DNA of 64,000 nt, from positions 23,608,424 to 23,672,423 of the forward strand of contig CM072512.1 in NCBI GenBank assembly GCA_036898135.1, written 5' to 3'. The position numbers and the translations under genes are program-made. The notes below the pieces were generated by a model. That model made no database searches, was not told the origin of the DNA, and saw nothing but the letters and a program-made list of their open reading frames with translations. The stretch is from Oncomelania hupensis (lineage: Eukaryota > Mollusca > Gastropoda > Littorinimorpha > Pomatiopsidae). Shown in pieces: positions 11,893 to 23,689 of the stretch. Position 1 is the first letter of the stretch; the number at the start of each line of letters is the position of its first letter.

Positions 11893-13109
11893 TTCGGGGT
11901 AGCCGCATAGTAATCCCGTACTCATTGAGAAAGGAAATTCTGGAAAGAATCCATGATGGTCACATGGGCATAAGTAAGTGCCGAGAAAGAGCAAACCAAT
12001 GTGTTTGGTGGCCTCGAATATCCAAAGACATTCAGAATCGTGTCTCAGCCTGTAGATTTTGCCTCCAGAAGCAACCATCACAGCCGAGACAACCACTTCT
12101 TGTGTCGCCGCTGCCAGAACGACCATTTCAAAGGGTCGCAGCAGACCTCTGTGAATGCAAGGGAAAGCACTATCTGATTAGTGTAGACTATTATTCCAGG
12201 TGGATTGACATCTCATCCCTGAGTACACTGTCAACGACAGCAGTTATCAACAAGATGAAGGACAATTTTGCAACACATGGCATTCCAGAAACTGTCATGT
12301 CCGACAATGGTCCACAATTCTCATCATCAGAGTTCAAGAAATTTTCTCTTGAATGGAATTTTAATCACGTGACGTCCAGTCCTCGATATCCGCAAGCCAA
12401 TGGTGAGGCTGAGCGTGCAGTGAAGACGGCGAAAGACATCCTAAAACAGAAAGATTACGTCTTAGCGCTTCTCACCTACCGCGCTACACCTATCCCAGCT
12501 CTGGGAGTGAGCCCGGCTGAATTGGCATTTGGCCGACGACTTAGAACAACCTTGCCAGTCCTTCCACAGACTCTAGCACCTCGTACTGTAGACCCTGAGC
12601 ATGTACGCCAGCGTGACGAAAGATACAAGCAGAAAACGAAGAAGCACTTTGATCAGCGAGCAAAGCCACTGCAGGAGCTTCACGAGAGTGATCCAGTCCT
12701 TGTGAAGGAGGATGGAGAGAAGACCTGGAAGCGTCCTGGTACGGTAATACGGCAGTGTGCACCCAGATCCTACATCATCAGAACTGCCGAGGGAGAGTTA
12801 CGGCGTAATAGACGACATTTGAGACCCGACAAAGCGACAGCTAGCAACCGAGAGACTTTTGTGAACAACGATCCAGTGAAGACCTCGCGCGCGCCGCAGT
12901 TGCAGTCAAGACAAGCGTCGTTACAGACAGAGCAATCACCGACAGAACAGCCGCCTGTACAGCTGAGTCCGCCATCGAGTCCAACATCGAGTCCGATACC
13001 GAGTCCGAGTCTGCCGAGACCGATGTCATCGTCTTCTTCAGTAGGACAACCGTATTTTACTCGTTCAGGTCGCCGTGTGGTGAAACCAGCCAGATACCCA
13101 GACTTATAA
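11893..13109 (+). CDS. Gypsy integrase part of element A polyprotein
   Basis: Continues the element A frame after the inserted TIR element. It carries an H-H-C-C zinc-binding domain (HDGH then CRFC, about 11950-12065). The integrase core follows, with catalytic Asp in AADLCECKGKH near 12140, Asp in MSDNGPQF near 12300 and Glu in NGEAERAVK near 12405. A chromodomain-free C-terminus ends in a Ser/Pro/Thr-rich tail. In intact relatives integrase inserts the cDNA into the chromosome. Here it has no start codon of its own beyond one inside the inserted element, so it is separated from the upstream part of the polyprotein. Confidence 0.9.
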
Positions 13110-13528
13110 GTTAGGCAATGCGACCTGAAGTAGGCATGGTTATATTTACTACTTAGGTAACGTAGTAGGACATTTGAGTTTCAATTATTGTTGAACAAAA
13201 ATTTAGAACTGGCTTACAAGCAATGACGAGTTTAGCTTCATCCAGATTGACTTCATAACATCAAGTGAGATCCAATCAATCAAATAAAGACGCTATGCAG
13301 GAAGCAAGATGTTCCAGTATAACCATTGCTCGAAAGCTGTGTTTAGCAGTTTTATTGTTGAGTGTTAAGATGTTTAAGTTTAGCTAAAAGTTGCTGGACG
13401 CTCTGCAGACATTAGATAAGACAGAAACTAAAAATAAGAAAGTCTTTAGAAACAGTAACCAAAGTAAAACTAAAGGTTTAATAACTGTCCTTTCATCAAA
13501 GAATTCAAAACTGATATTCTCAATAGCT

Positions 13529-13540
13529 AAGAAAGGGAGG
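13529..13540 (+). promoter_or_regulatory. Element A polypurine tract
   Basis: AAGAAAGGGAGG lies immediately upstream of the 3' LTR, the expected priming site for plus-strand DNA synthesis. Confidence 0.8.
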
Positions 13541-13703
13541 TGTTGTATAATAGCATGCGCCTATGAAATGCATGACTCATTTAGATGACGTGTAGATGAC
13601 GTAGGAGAAAGAAGGAATAAAAATGGTTCTCAACAACTGCCTTCCGTATGCTGAATTCTCTTTACAAATACGTCCACATTAGTAATAATAACACAACAAA
13701 AGA
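13541..13703 (+). repeat. Element A 3' LTR
   Basis: 163 bp, identical by eye to 8620-8782, followed by target duplication GTCAG. Confidence 0.95.
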
Positions 13704-13708
13704 GTCAG

Positions 13709-14768
13709 AGCTACTAGTTTGCCGTGGATTGAAGAAACGCCTCTGTCGGTTGCCCGCCGCTGCATTGTCTGTACTGTATTGCTCTGCTGTCCGCTACTTT
13801 TGTTTTGAGGACAGTTAGCAGCTCTGTGGTAGGTAGCGTTGCAGGTGAAACAGCCTCTTGAATGTCCTTTTCTGGGTGGTGGCGTGGAGTCCGTCTGTCT
13901 CTGGCTCGTCTGACTTCCCTGGATCTGGTTCCCATGGATTCCAGTCTTCTAAAAATGTTTCGTCGCATGGGGTGGCTCCTTTCTTTCCATGAGAGATTAA
14001 ATATCTTTCAGCAGCAATAGAAACGTCTTTCAGCGTCTGCAACTTTTGTATTTCCAAGTGGATCGCGAGGTCCTTAGAGCAGGCGTTGCGTAAGTGCTCC
14101 CTCGCGATCAGGTCATTGAGACTGTCGTAAGTCTTCCCTTTGCCTGATAATTCCATCCACTTGTGTAGGTATGACGACAGGCGCTCTACAAACTGCTTTG
14201 GCGTCTCGTCTGACAGAGGCCGGCATTCACGAAAGCGTTTACGGTAGCCCTTCTCTGTAAAGTTGTAGCACTGCAACAGGGCCTCTTTCAAAACGTCGTA
14301 GTCTTTGGCGTCAGTATTCGACAGTCTGGTGTAGACGTCGAGCGCATTCCCCATCAGTAGTGCGCTGAGTATGATTCCCCAGTCTTGACGTTGCCATTTA
14401 TCGCTTTCGGCGAACCTTTCGAACCTCGCCAGATTGCTGTCGATCTGGTCCTTTTCGTCGACGAATGCTGGCACTTTTTGGAGCCTTGAAGTCGCTGATA
14501 ACGCGTGGCGTGTGCTGCTGCTGCTGGATGCGCGCCATCTCTAACTCGAACCGACGCTCTGCTTCTTTTTCCTCTCTTTCTTCTTTGCGACGCTGCGTTT
14601 CCAGTTCTCTTTTTTGACGTCGACGTTGTTCTTCTAATTCTCTTTCTTCACGCCAAAGTTGCTCTTCGAGTACTCTTTCTTGTATTCTCTCCTGAGACTT
14701 GGAGGTACTCCGTCAGCTGCTTGCCTTTTTTGATTCAGTTCAAGTCCTTTCTGCCAGAAGTCAGCCAT
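13709..14768 (-). pseudogene. Element B gag, frameshifted
   Basis: The minus strand encodes a Gypsy Gag. The likely start ATG is at 14768, followed by ADFWQKGLELNQKRQ. A Glu/Arg/Gln-rich coiled coil comes next in another frame, and the capsid-like region PAFVDEKDQIDSNLARFERF starts near 14474. Near 14210 is a SCAN-like stretch ending in KQFVERLSSYLHKWMELS. A CCHC zinc knuckle (CX2CX4HX4C, about 13820-13865) is one frame away. At least two frameshifts make it a pseudogene. Element A cuts it off at 13708. Gag packages element RNA in intact relatives. Confidence 0.85.
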
Positions 14769-15236
14769 CCTGATACTTTTCTGGAAAGTTCATGACTATG
14801 CTGCACCTTTCTAGATTGTTCTAGAACAGCACGCTTTCTGCAGTAGCGCTGATGCATGTCACTAGTCGCCTTCGCTGACGCAGGCCCCGCTGTCCTCGTC
14901 GTATGCGACGCTGTACAACACTGGTGTTGATGTACACGCTCCTGTGCTGAAGTAGGCATGACGTCCGCTAGTCGCTCTCTGTAATCCTGGCGATGTAGCT
15001 CCGAGACTGTCCCTCTACGTGGTCTTGCGGCGGCCACGTAGTCCCGGTCTGTTGTTCGCTCACGAAACAATTCTTCGGCGACTACACGCCCTTGCAGTCA
15101 ACCTGAATCTATCGGGGATGTATTCACAGTATGTTGGCCCCTCCTGACGCAACTCGTTGGCGGCTACCCTCGATGACTGCCTATCGCAACGTTGACTCGC
15201 ATGTTGTAGCAGTTGAACCCTTGGCTATGGCTTAGA

Positions 15237-15254
15237 TCGCAACTTGGCCCCCCA
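15237..15254 (-). promoter_or_regulatory. Element B primer-binding site
   Basis: Two bases inside the LTR end, the minus strand reads TGGGGGGCCAAGTTGCGA, starting with the expected TGG. The tRNA is not identified. Confidence 0.55.
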
Positions 15255-15256
15255 AA

Positions 15257-17121
15257 TGTTACACTGTTGTTTTTATCAATAGTTGATTCAGCCCCGATGC
15301 TTGAATCTTGATAAGTGTAACGCACCATCAGCCTCATCAGCCATCCCAGCAAGGTCCTCCTGAAAATAATACTCAACAGGTTGAAACCACAAGCTGAACA
15401 AATCATAGCTGAAGAACAAGCAGGATTCATGGCAGGGCGAAGTACCACTGAACAGATTTTCAACCTCAGAATAATCTGTGAGAAATACCTACAGCACCAA
15501 CAACATCTATATCATGTGTTCATAGACTTCAAGAAGGCATTTGACCGAGTCTGGCATGCAGCTCTATGGGCAACCATGAAAGTGTACAACATCAGCCCTA
15601 AAATTATAGAAGTCATCAAAAGCCTGTATGACAAGGCTACCAGTGCAGTCCTCCATAACAGCGTCATCGGGAACTGGTTCAGAACAACAATCGGTGTGCG
15701 TCAAGGATGCCTACTCTCTCCAACACTCTTCAACATCTTCCTAGAGCGCATCATGTCAGATGCTCTTGCAGATCACGAAGGCACAGTCAGCATAGGGGGC
15801 AGAGCAATCTCCAATCTTCGTTTTGCGGATGATATTGATGGATTGGTTGGAGAGGAACAAGAACTTGAACAGCTTGTACAGAGGCTTGACACCACCTCCA
15901 GAGCTTATGGAATGGAAATAAGTGCAGAGAAGACCAAAATGATGACCAACAACACCAATGGCATCAACACGGACATCAAAGTACAAGGCCAATCCCTCAA
16001 CACAGTGCACAGCTTCAAATATTTAGGAGCCATTGTGTCAGACAATGGGTCTCGACAGGAAGTCCTCTCCAGGATCGCACAAACAACTGCTGCCCTGACA
16101 AGGTTGAAGCCCATTTGGAAGACAGAACCATCAGTCTACATTCCAAAGTAAGACTGCTGCGCTCTCTGGTCATCTCCATCTTCCTATATGCTTGCGAAGC
16201 ATGGACCCTCACAGCAGATCTCCAACGAAGAATACAAAGCATGGAGATGAGGTGCTACAGAAGACTTCTGTGCATTTCCTATACCCAACACATCACCAAC
16301 GTTGAAGTCCGACAGACCATCACACAAGCCATTGGACAACACGATGACCTGCTCACAGTGGTGAAGAAACGGAAACTCCGATGGTATGGCCACGTCACCA
16401 GATCATCAGGCCTTGCAAAGACCATTCTGCAAGGCACAGTGCAAGGAGGTAGAAGAAGGGGGAGACCGAAAAAGAGGTGGGAGGACAACATTCGAGAATG
16501 GACTGGTTTGACACTGAGCGAAGCCATGAGGGCTGCTGAGGACAGAGAAAGATGGAGTATGCTGGTTAAGCGATCATCTGTGGTGCCCCTACGACCTTCG
16601 GGTTATGGGACAGGATAGGATAGGATAGATTCGTTTATCCACGCAGCCTGTTCACTCAGCAACAAGGCAGAAGTCGTATGAAGTTTTCCAATTTTATTCA
16701 GCATACATCAACAACTGCATATAATCATCACAAATCTCTATCAATCACTTTTTCACTCTCCACTTTTTGAAACTGCGTTACCTTTATAGTCACTCTATAT
16801 TCTAGAGAAAATTCGAACATTCCAGTGTGACGCAATAACAGCCAATCAGAATAAAATCGTTACCGGAACTATGCACTGTCTTACGTCATATCACTTTATT
16901 TAGATTAGAAGAATCTCTTAGCTACCACTAGATATATTTACACGCTTCGATCGATAGTAAACAAGTAATTCTAGAAAATTCTCCAATAGTATCGACCAAC
17001 GAAAATTATCAACATTATACTAAACACACAATCAAATCAAAGGTAAATACACGCTGTTATTGCATGCTTTGCAAAACAAAACGATAGGATGATATCTATC
17101 GTGCGCGTCTCAAACGTAACC
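15257..17121 (-). repeat. Element B 5' LTR, split by a LINE
   Basis: LTR pieces at 15257-15324 and about 16626-17121 (about 560 bp together) flank an inserted RTE LINE. The split sits within GTAACGCA/GATTCG, as shown by the uninterrupted LTR at 8086. Both pieces match the solo LTRs elsewhere in the window. Confidence 0.85.
15325..16625 (+). mobile_element. RTE LINE, 5'-truncated copy
   Basis: Encodes the RT region of the RTE family in plus orientation. Visible motifs are GFMAGRSTTEQIFNL, FKKAFDRVWHAALW, GVRQGCLLSPTLFN and LRFADDIDG. A frameshift lies near 16110, where the frame passes from the first ORF (to 16151) to one continuing at 16115-16618. It ends in GGATA repeats, the family's 3' tail. 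The translation is close to the copy at 35213-37603, indicating recent amplification. It inserted into the element B LTR. Confidence 0.92.
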
Positions 17122-17222
17122 CTATAAAGCAACCCCACCGTTACACTATTGTTTTGAAAACCACGGCGAAGAAATCCCGCGCATTCGAAAGCACTAAAAC
17201 CCAATGCCAATTTCGTCATGGT
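17122..17222 (+). repeat. Continuation of tandem unit 2
   Basis: Matches 7475-7573 of unit 1, for example the CGCATTCGAA block followed by CACTAAAACCCAATGCCAAT. It is the piece of the host repeat displaced by insertion of element B. Confidence 0.6.
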
Positions 17223-17329
17223 TTCATCTGCACGCACCTGTGGCCTAATAATCCAGCGCGCAACGAAACGTCGAACGAAACTACTTTCCTTTCAGCTGTT
17301 TGTCATTCCCTATTGTTCCTGTGAAGTTT

Positions 17330-17420
17330 GGTCAAAGTTCGTTCTGTCGTTATTTTGAGGTAAAGCATACAGCGGACCGACCAACCGACAGTTGGCTCGT
17401 TCTGATTCCGACTATTCAAA
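17330..17420 (+). repeat. Short interspersed repeat upstream of receptor gene
   Basis: Shares the block CGACAGTTGGCTCGTTCTGA and the preceding GACCGACCAACC with a copy at about 22430-22530, beyond the 3' end of the receptor gene. Confidence 0.5.
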
Positions 17421-17721
17421 CACGGGTACTCAGCCAGCACTGGCACCCATACCTGGACATGCGAGCGTCTGTCTATGAAAACACTTGAGAAGTTCTTAAT
17501 AATTATAACAGAAGAGAGAAGAAAACGTGGTCATAAACAGACGCTCGCAGATACGGGCGGGCGCCTGTTAAAGCTAATCTAAATATTTAAAGGGAATCTC
17601 CCTTTCTATTTATTGCGTCGCGCCAGCTGCAGTGTACTTTCTGTTGGCGCGTTAACACACTAGTTCTTTTGTTGAAGAAGTGAAGTGTATATACGCACTT
17701 TATCATACTTCTACGTAATGC

Positions 17722-20700
17722 ATGAAAGTGGTTTGTCATTGCTGGGAAACAATGGCGATTCCGGAGTTGCCGAAACTGTTCAAATTGCGATTGCTGCAGA
17801 CGGGTTTTGTTGTGCTTTTGCTACTTTATATACGAATGCTGGCTCGGCTGCACACTGAAAACATACAACTGGACGACGCTACAGAAGGACACGTAATCAC
17901 AATACAAATGTGCGTTTGTGGCCACTTCGGCCTTCGCGTCATGACAAACTACATGTTGGCTGTAACTTACAGAATCGTCCTATGGTTGAAGAAGGTCGGA
18001 GTTGGTCGAACGTTGTTGGCCTTGTTTTGTGTAGTGATCCCTCTGTCGTTATTAATTGTTCCAATTATGACAGCATCAGTAACTTTCTGGCCAAAGTTTA
18101 TCTCGAACCTTCAGAGTAGCAGCGCAGTCGCGATTATTACATACCTGCCAAGGGAACCATACTACAATTTGTTCCGAGAGTTTGATAATGGTCGCCTGTC
18201 TCGGTTTCTTGATCGAGATAATAAGCAGCCTGACTACATGACACCGACACTTCGTTTTCAACTTTACGTCGGGAAAGACGTGACGCTATCTTGCGACTTT
18301 GAAATCGATGTGAACGTATATTCTGAAGACGTGAAGGTAAAGACAAAATGGATTTTTGAACGAGGAAACGATACGTTTGAGATCCGTTCTAAATCGCCTG
18401 CGTATCAACCAGAGGGACGTTTGATGAGCGGAGCTGCCAGACAAGGACAACCAGCTGGTATACGGAGGTACCTGATGCTAGATAGACTACCCGTGCACCA
18501 TTTGACTGAACAGGATTTTGGGGATTACACATGTCATGCAACAATTGAAATCACAACTGGAAAAAAGACACTCCTGCACTCCACTTCCAAGCGACATGAG
18601 GTAACCAAAGAGATGGATATTATAAAATCATATGACAAAGCTGTACCTTTAATCGACGAGACTTACAGTTACAGTTTGCACATTTACACAAACATTCAGC
18701 TTGCAATGTTAAGCGATTCTTCTTCTTCTTCTTCTTCTTCTTCTTCTTCTTCTTCTTCTTCTTCTTCTTCTTCTTCTTCTTCTTCTTCTTCTTCTTGGCG
18801 TTTTAAGTCCAATAGAAACACTCGACATATACAACCTTTTGAAAATAATTCCGCTCGACACTTAATGTAGTCCTAATCACTATGATTAAATAAATCTTAC
18901 TTAGTAAGTTTTGGAATAAATCCTGAACTATAAAATACAATAATTTCTTGGTTTTTATATTTCAGATGCAATGCAAGGCGTTAACAGTCGTCGATTTAAG
19001 GGAGGTAGTGACGTATCATATAAGCAGAATAGAACAATTCTCCACAGACTTCTATGTTCCACCAGGGGGAATATTATGGATTCACATGGATATAATAATA
19101 AAGAAAGACAGTGAAGATCAAGTTTCAATTCAGCACAGAGTCAACGGACAGTTGATCACCGAACAGCCTAAAAAATGTGACTGCATGCCTTGGTTGCATT
19201 TATTTTCCATCTTTCTGGAGAATGGGCCTATGATAGAATTCGCCTTTCGCGGATGGAATGTGCATGCTATATCATCAACTGACGATATATTTCACCACGA
19301 CATCATCACTGACATTAAAACCATGTGCATGACCAAAGAACTGTATGGTATTCACACCCTTCGATTATCAAGAGAAGTTTACGATCCTCGACTTGATATT
19401 TACGAAGAATCGTGTGTAGGAGACGAAACGATTTACTGGGTAGGCCCATCCTTTCCAGGACTCTTCGGAAATGTCAAAGACAGCGCCCATTATGCTTTCT
19501 TCGCGGAGTGCTGGGAAAACGATACCAAAAATACATCCGACTATTGCACAGCGAGAGAGAAGCGCATCATGAATCAAATTATGAACTACTATTTTAAAAC
19601 AAACCTACACATTTTGTGTCTGTTCTTACTCGGTCCCCTGGCCGGAATTATTGGGTACTGTAGGAGTGTGAAGTACTTGCTACTGCTGGTGCTGCGCGAC
19701 GTGGTAGGATGCTGCGTTGAAAAGAAACTGAGTAATGTTGCTTTCATGAAGAACGATAATTCGAGAACAACAGGGAAAAACGCATTCAACAATGCGAAGA
19801 AGTATGACGTCTTCTTGGCATATTCCAAAGACAAAGAGGCAGCTGCGCATCGTATTAGGTCTTTATTGACGTCATTAGGTCAGCGGATTTTCGACTGTCA
19901 CAGAGACGTACCGGAGACACGACAGCCGACAGCAGTTTGGGATGACGTACTTGGAGCCTGCACGAGCGTCATTTTGTTGACGTCACAATCCTACTTTCAA
20001 AACCCAAAGCTACAGGTTCTTTTCCGGTGCATTTATGACTGCCTCTTACACGAAGAGCTGTATGAAAACCGTATTCTGTTGGTCAGAACGGACGACTATC
20101 CTCTGCCACCTGCTCTTGGACCTCTCCCAGTCATTGATCTGCCTCAATGGCGACAGTTGCAGTGGTGGGTTATCTCCACGTTCCCGACAGTTTCCACGAG
20201 TGTCACGGTGAGAATAAGGCAAGGTGGCGCAGATTTTTACGAAGATATTCGGTGCCTGACCAGGCATTACAAACAGTCTTTAAGGGGTGGGAACTTTTCC
20301 CTGCTTTTGAAGAAGCGAACGGAAAGACGCGCACGAGGCATATGCCTACACAATCAGACTGTGAATGATCCCAGCGACAGATTGACTGAACCAAACGGAA
20401 AAGACAGTATGGTAAATCATGGAATGTGCGTCGGATTAGAAAGAACCGAAGCCGAAAATAACTTTCCTGTTGGTGACAACGTATCTAACGCTCGTAACAC
20501 AAATCCAGATGGCTCCAATTTCGCCATGTTCCAGGCCAGGCCTTCGACAGTCAGCGAGGTTCTCCTAATATATGGCGATGAGTTAAATAAGGACCGCGAA
20601 GTTGCTGATAAGGTGAAGGCCGCACTGCACAAACAAGGGCTGAGGGTCAAGGACGCCGCAAATGAAGTACTGGCCGGACAAGCTGAGGCGCAGTTGATAC

Positions 20701-21907
20701 CATTAGCAGCCAGCTGTCAGGCCTTCGTTGTCATCAGATCTCCAGCCTTCTGCCAGCATCCCTTGACGAGAAGGCTTCATCTCCATCAGGTAATGTTGAA
20801 ACCCCCAACCTCATACCGGAATATGTATTCTAATGTTTGTGTGTAATTTAAAACAACAGTTCTCTGGGAACATAATTATGATCTCAAATCCCCAGCTGTT
20901 TCAGTTTGTCTGATATTCACAGTAAAATGCACAATTGATTGATTGATTGATTGATTGATTGTTGCTTTAGGTCCAGCGGACTCTTCCGAGCCAAATCAGG
21001 ACCGGACAACCCCCAATCCGCATAAAAGATCTGCCGAAACAACCCTAGTGGAAATGCACAATTATGTTGAGTTAAATTAACAGTCCAAAGAAAGTCATGC
21101 CCTGTATTGGTCGCCTGCTATTTATATCACTTTACATCTTTTATTGTCTAAATAATTTTATTATCTTATTATTGTTTGATTGCTAGTGTCTAGAAATGTT
21201 TATGGGAATGAATCGTGATGTTATAGTTGAGGTTTTATTCATTGACTATGATGTTGTCCTTGTCTGATCATGATTTATGTTTTTTATTATGTCGCCACAT
21301 GTCAAATTCCCTTGTGTAAATGGGGGCAATAAAACATTTTGTTCCTTGCATGTTATTACAGGTACACCAAGCCCTCAACTCCAGAAGACTTCGACCTGAA
21401 AACGTCCTCTTCGTCGATGTTTCCGGAATCCCCTCTCATCACCCACAACACCAGACTGGCATCGCACTTGAAGAAGATGTTGTCAACTTCGCAAATAGTC
21501 AAGATGAACGCATCTACATGGAAGAGTCAGCCGAAGGTGTGAAAGACGACGCCGGCACCGAAGACGAAGATTTTCCGGATGAAAATACATCACGTAACTC
21601 TAGCGTCCGCAAACTCTTCAGTTTGTATAACGCCGACAATGACTATGAACTTCTTCATGGCCGCTGCAGAAACATTGACCCTTCACTGCTTGAAACGGAT
21701 TGTCCTCGCGTGATCTGGTCCAGCAATCTGAGTGACGATGACCATCTGCTTCACGTCAGACGTTGGGGGCAGGCCATGCAAAGAGAGTTTCTAAGGAACC
21801 AGCACACAGAATGGGAGGAAGGAAGACTACGGTATCTGGAGGCTAGAGCACAGAACCTGTACGAACGGCCTTTAACGCTGATGAACTTTGTGAAATTTGT
21901 GGTTTGA
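17722..21907 (+). CDS. Ig-like/TIR receptor with second TIR-like domain
   Basis: Three exons joined in phase 0: 17722-18600 (donor GAG|GTAACC), 18966-20789 (acceptor TTTCAG, donor CAG|GTAATG) and 21362-21907 (acceptor TTACAG), giving about 1,082 residues. Hydrophobic segments lie near residues 25-42 and 95-115. An Ig-like domain has Cys near 190 and 271 with the DFGDYTC signature. A transmembrane segment lies near 504-524. A TIR domain starts near 573 with YDVFLAYS (box 1), CHRDVPE (box 2) and QWW (box 3). From about 823, EVLLIYGDE begins a second TIR/SEFIR-like fold that spans the exon 2-3 junction. Such receptors signal through TIR-TIR contacts at membranes in innate immunity (IL-1R/TLR superfamily). 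The true start is uncertain: Met at 17752 or 17941, or an upstream exon, are possible. Confidence 0.85.
18601..18965 (+). other. Receptor gene intron 1
   Basis: GT-AG intron of 365 bp, phase 0, supported by donor GTAACC and a T-rich acceptor ending TTTCAG. It contains a (TCT)n microsatellite at 18719-18796; the open frame running through it is not coding. Confidence 0.8.
18719..18796. repeat. (TCT)n microsatellite in intron 1
   Basis: About 26 TCT units. Confidence 0.97.
20790..21361 (+). other. Receptor gene intron 2
   Basis: GT-AG intron of 572 bp, phase 0. It contains the truncated family D insertion at 20937-21051. Confidence 0.85.
20937..21051 (-). mobile_element. Family D retroelement, truncated, in intron 2
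   Basis: A 115-bp 3' end of family D in reverse orientation with a (GATT)n tail. A perfect 12-bp target duplication, AAATGCACAATT, lies at 20925-20936 and 21052-21063. Confidence 0.9.
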
Positions 21908-23318
21908 TTGTGAAGTTCAAAAGAGTGGATTTCGGAAAGCCTGAACTGACATGTACGCTTGAGTTGTGCAGTTACAAAAATAGGACTGTAGGCCTACCTT
22001 GCTTCATTCTCTTTGCTTTGAATTATTATTTTATCTTCAGGATCACCCACGTCAAGTCTTTAGGTCTAAGTGTTTTACAAGTTATCTCCCTTATGTATGC
22101 TAATACAATAACAAAATCAACCTCCCTTTTTCTTCACCTGCCTGTAGGTCACATCAGCCACAACAGTATCACGGTCACCACTAGAATTCATCAATGAAGA
22201 CCACTTTCATACCAGGAAAAAAGAACAATAGTATGCCCTCCCTTCTGCATGTGACAGCATCTTCATCCCTCATGAAACTTGTATCAATAATAATATCCAT
22301 AGTAATCCAGTGTAACACTTATTTTATTACAACAATTTGGTTTTCTTTTCTTTTCTGGGGCGTGTCTCATAACAAATACATAGCACAAACCCGCTTCCCT
22401 TCAGACGTGAACTAAGCTGACTGCTAAAGTCACACGGTCAAAATCCGTTCAGTTGTTCTTAAGATAAGTTCAACCGACAGACGGACACATGGACGGACCA
22501 ACATTTGGCTCGTTCTAATTCCAGACTTTTTCAAAGTATTTCCAGATAGTACTAAATCTGGAAGAAAAAAAAACAAAAAAGGTGTTCTATATTAACAATA
22601 AGCAGTGCCCTTTGATTCAAATATCTCTGCAATCCAAAAACACGTTTACAAGCGACACCATTGCAACACTACAGTTATCTACGTTGTAAACGTTTGGAGA
22701 GATTAATGACGATAAGACGATATGAGCTCAGTACACAATCAGAATTATGTTCGTTGTTCGACATATTGATTATTTTGTGTAGGCCTATCAGTGATGTACA
22801 TCTAGCTGCCAACGTGCTAAAAGAACCTTAAGCAGGCTAAAATGTAAATGCGATTTAATTGGGGAGTAGATCTACTCCTTTTTTTCCCTTTTAAAGAATT
22901 GGCCTTTGTTTGGTTTGGTTGCTGGTAAAGCTCAGTCTCTAAAAGAGTTGGCTTTCGTTTGGCTTGATTGCCGTGAAGACCTGTCACTCGGTTCATTGAA
23001 AGACTGGCCTTGTTGTTGTTTCTTTAATTTAACGTCTTTTCACCAAAGTGATTTTAGACTTGATGGGAGCAGGGGAACATATTAAAGAAATAAAAAATGG
23101 TCATAATGAAGGGAGAAAGGAATTAAACAAAATAAACAAAACTGAACAATTAAACAATCAGAATTGTAAAATTATTATAACTTATACAAATGACATTCAG
23201 TATAACTACAAAACAATCCTTGTAAAATAATCTTAATTATATCTCATATTTTGTTAATTTGTCATGGTTTATAGAGTCCAGCAGGCTGCAAAGAGTCGAA
23301 TCAGGACCATTATATCTT
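21908..23318. other. Receptor 3' flank, mostly unrecognised
   Basis: Presumed 3' UTR and intergenic DNA. It includes a repeat copy at about 22430-22530 that matches 17330-17420. No further coding exon is convincing. Confidence 0.5.
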
Positions 23319-23473
<155 letters not shown>

Positions 23474-23689
23474 CGATGTTCTGAATGTATACATATATAA
23501 TATTCAATGTTCGGAATTTATGCTTCACAGAAAAAAATCCAGTAGACCTATTAATAATCTGTACTGACTGTGTTTTACAAAAAAAAACCATCCAACAGGA
23601 ACTGGCCTTGTGTTTGGTTCTTCAGTCTTATCCTGCCAGCTTGAATTGCTACTACTGTCTGTATCAACTCTGGTCAAACAAACAAGCAA

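Larger units (their letters stand above)
8620..13703 (+). mobile_element. Element A: young Ty3/Gypsy retrotransposon
   Basis: A complete 5,084-bp LTR retrotransposon. The 163-bp LTRs at 8620-8782 and 13541-13703 look identical base for base. The 5-bp target duplication GTCAG lies at 8615-8619 and 13704-13708. A primer-binding site begins TGG at 8783 and a polypurine tract at 13529-13540 precedes the 3' LTR. Gene order is gag, protease, RT, RNase H, integrase, which is the Ty3/Gypsy order. The reading frame was continuous before a 300-bp gain (295-bp TIR element plus 5-bp duplication) at 11593-11892. Identical LTRs imply recent insertion. Confidence 0.93.
8086..17121 (-). mobile_element. Element B: decayed Gypsy-type LTR element
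   Basis: Minus-strand order: 5' LTR (17121 to 15257, interrupted by an RTE LINE), primer-binding site beginning at 15254, gag pseudogene, element A insertion, integrase scrap, truncated 3' LTR. Most of pol is deleted. Related solo LTRs at 42632-43275 and 46780-47238 define the ends as TGTTAC and GTAACA with 5-bp duplications. For this copy I find no matching 5-bp duplication, so an outer end may have been rearranged. Confidence 0.8.

Noticed and set aside
8081..17126. Target duplication around element B
   Set aside because: CACAA precedes the left end, but the right flank is CCTAT; no match even allowing one shift.
17722..18870. First receptor exon running to the stop at 18870
   Set aside because: The last 270 bases include (TCT)n and non-conserved residues. 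A strong phase-0 donor at 18601 joins the acceptor at 18965.
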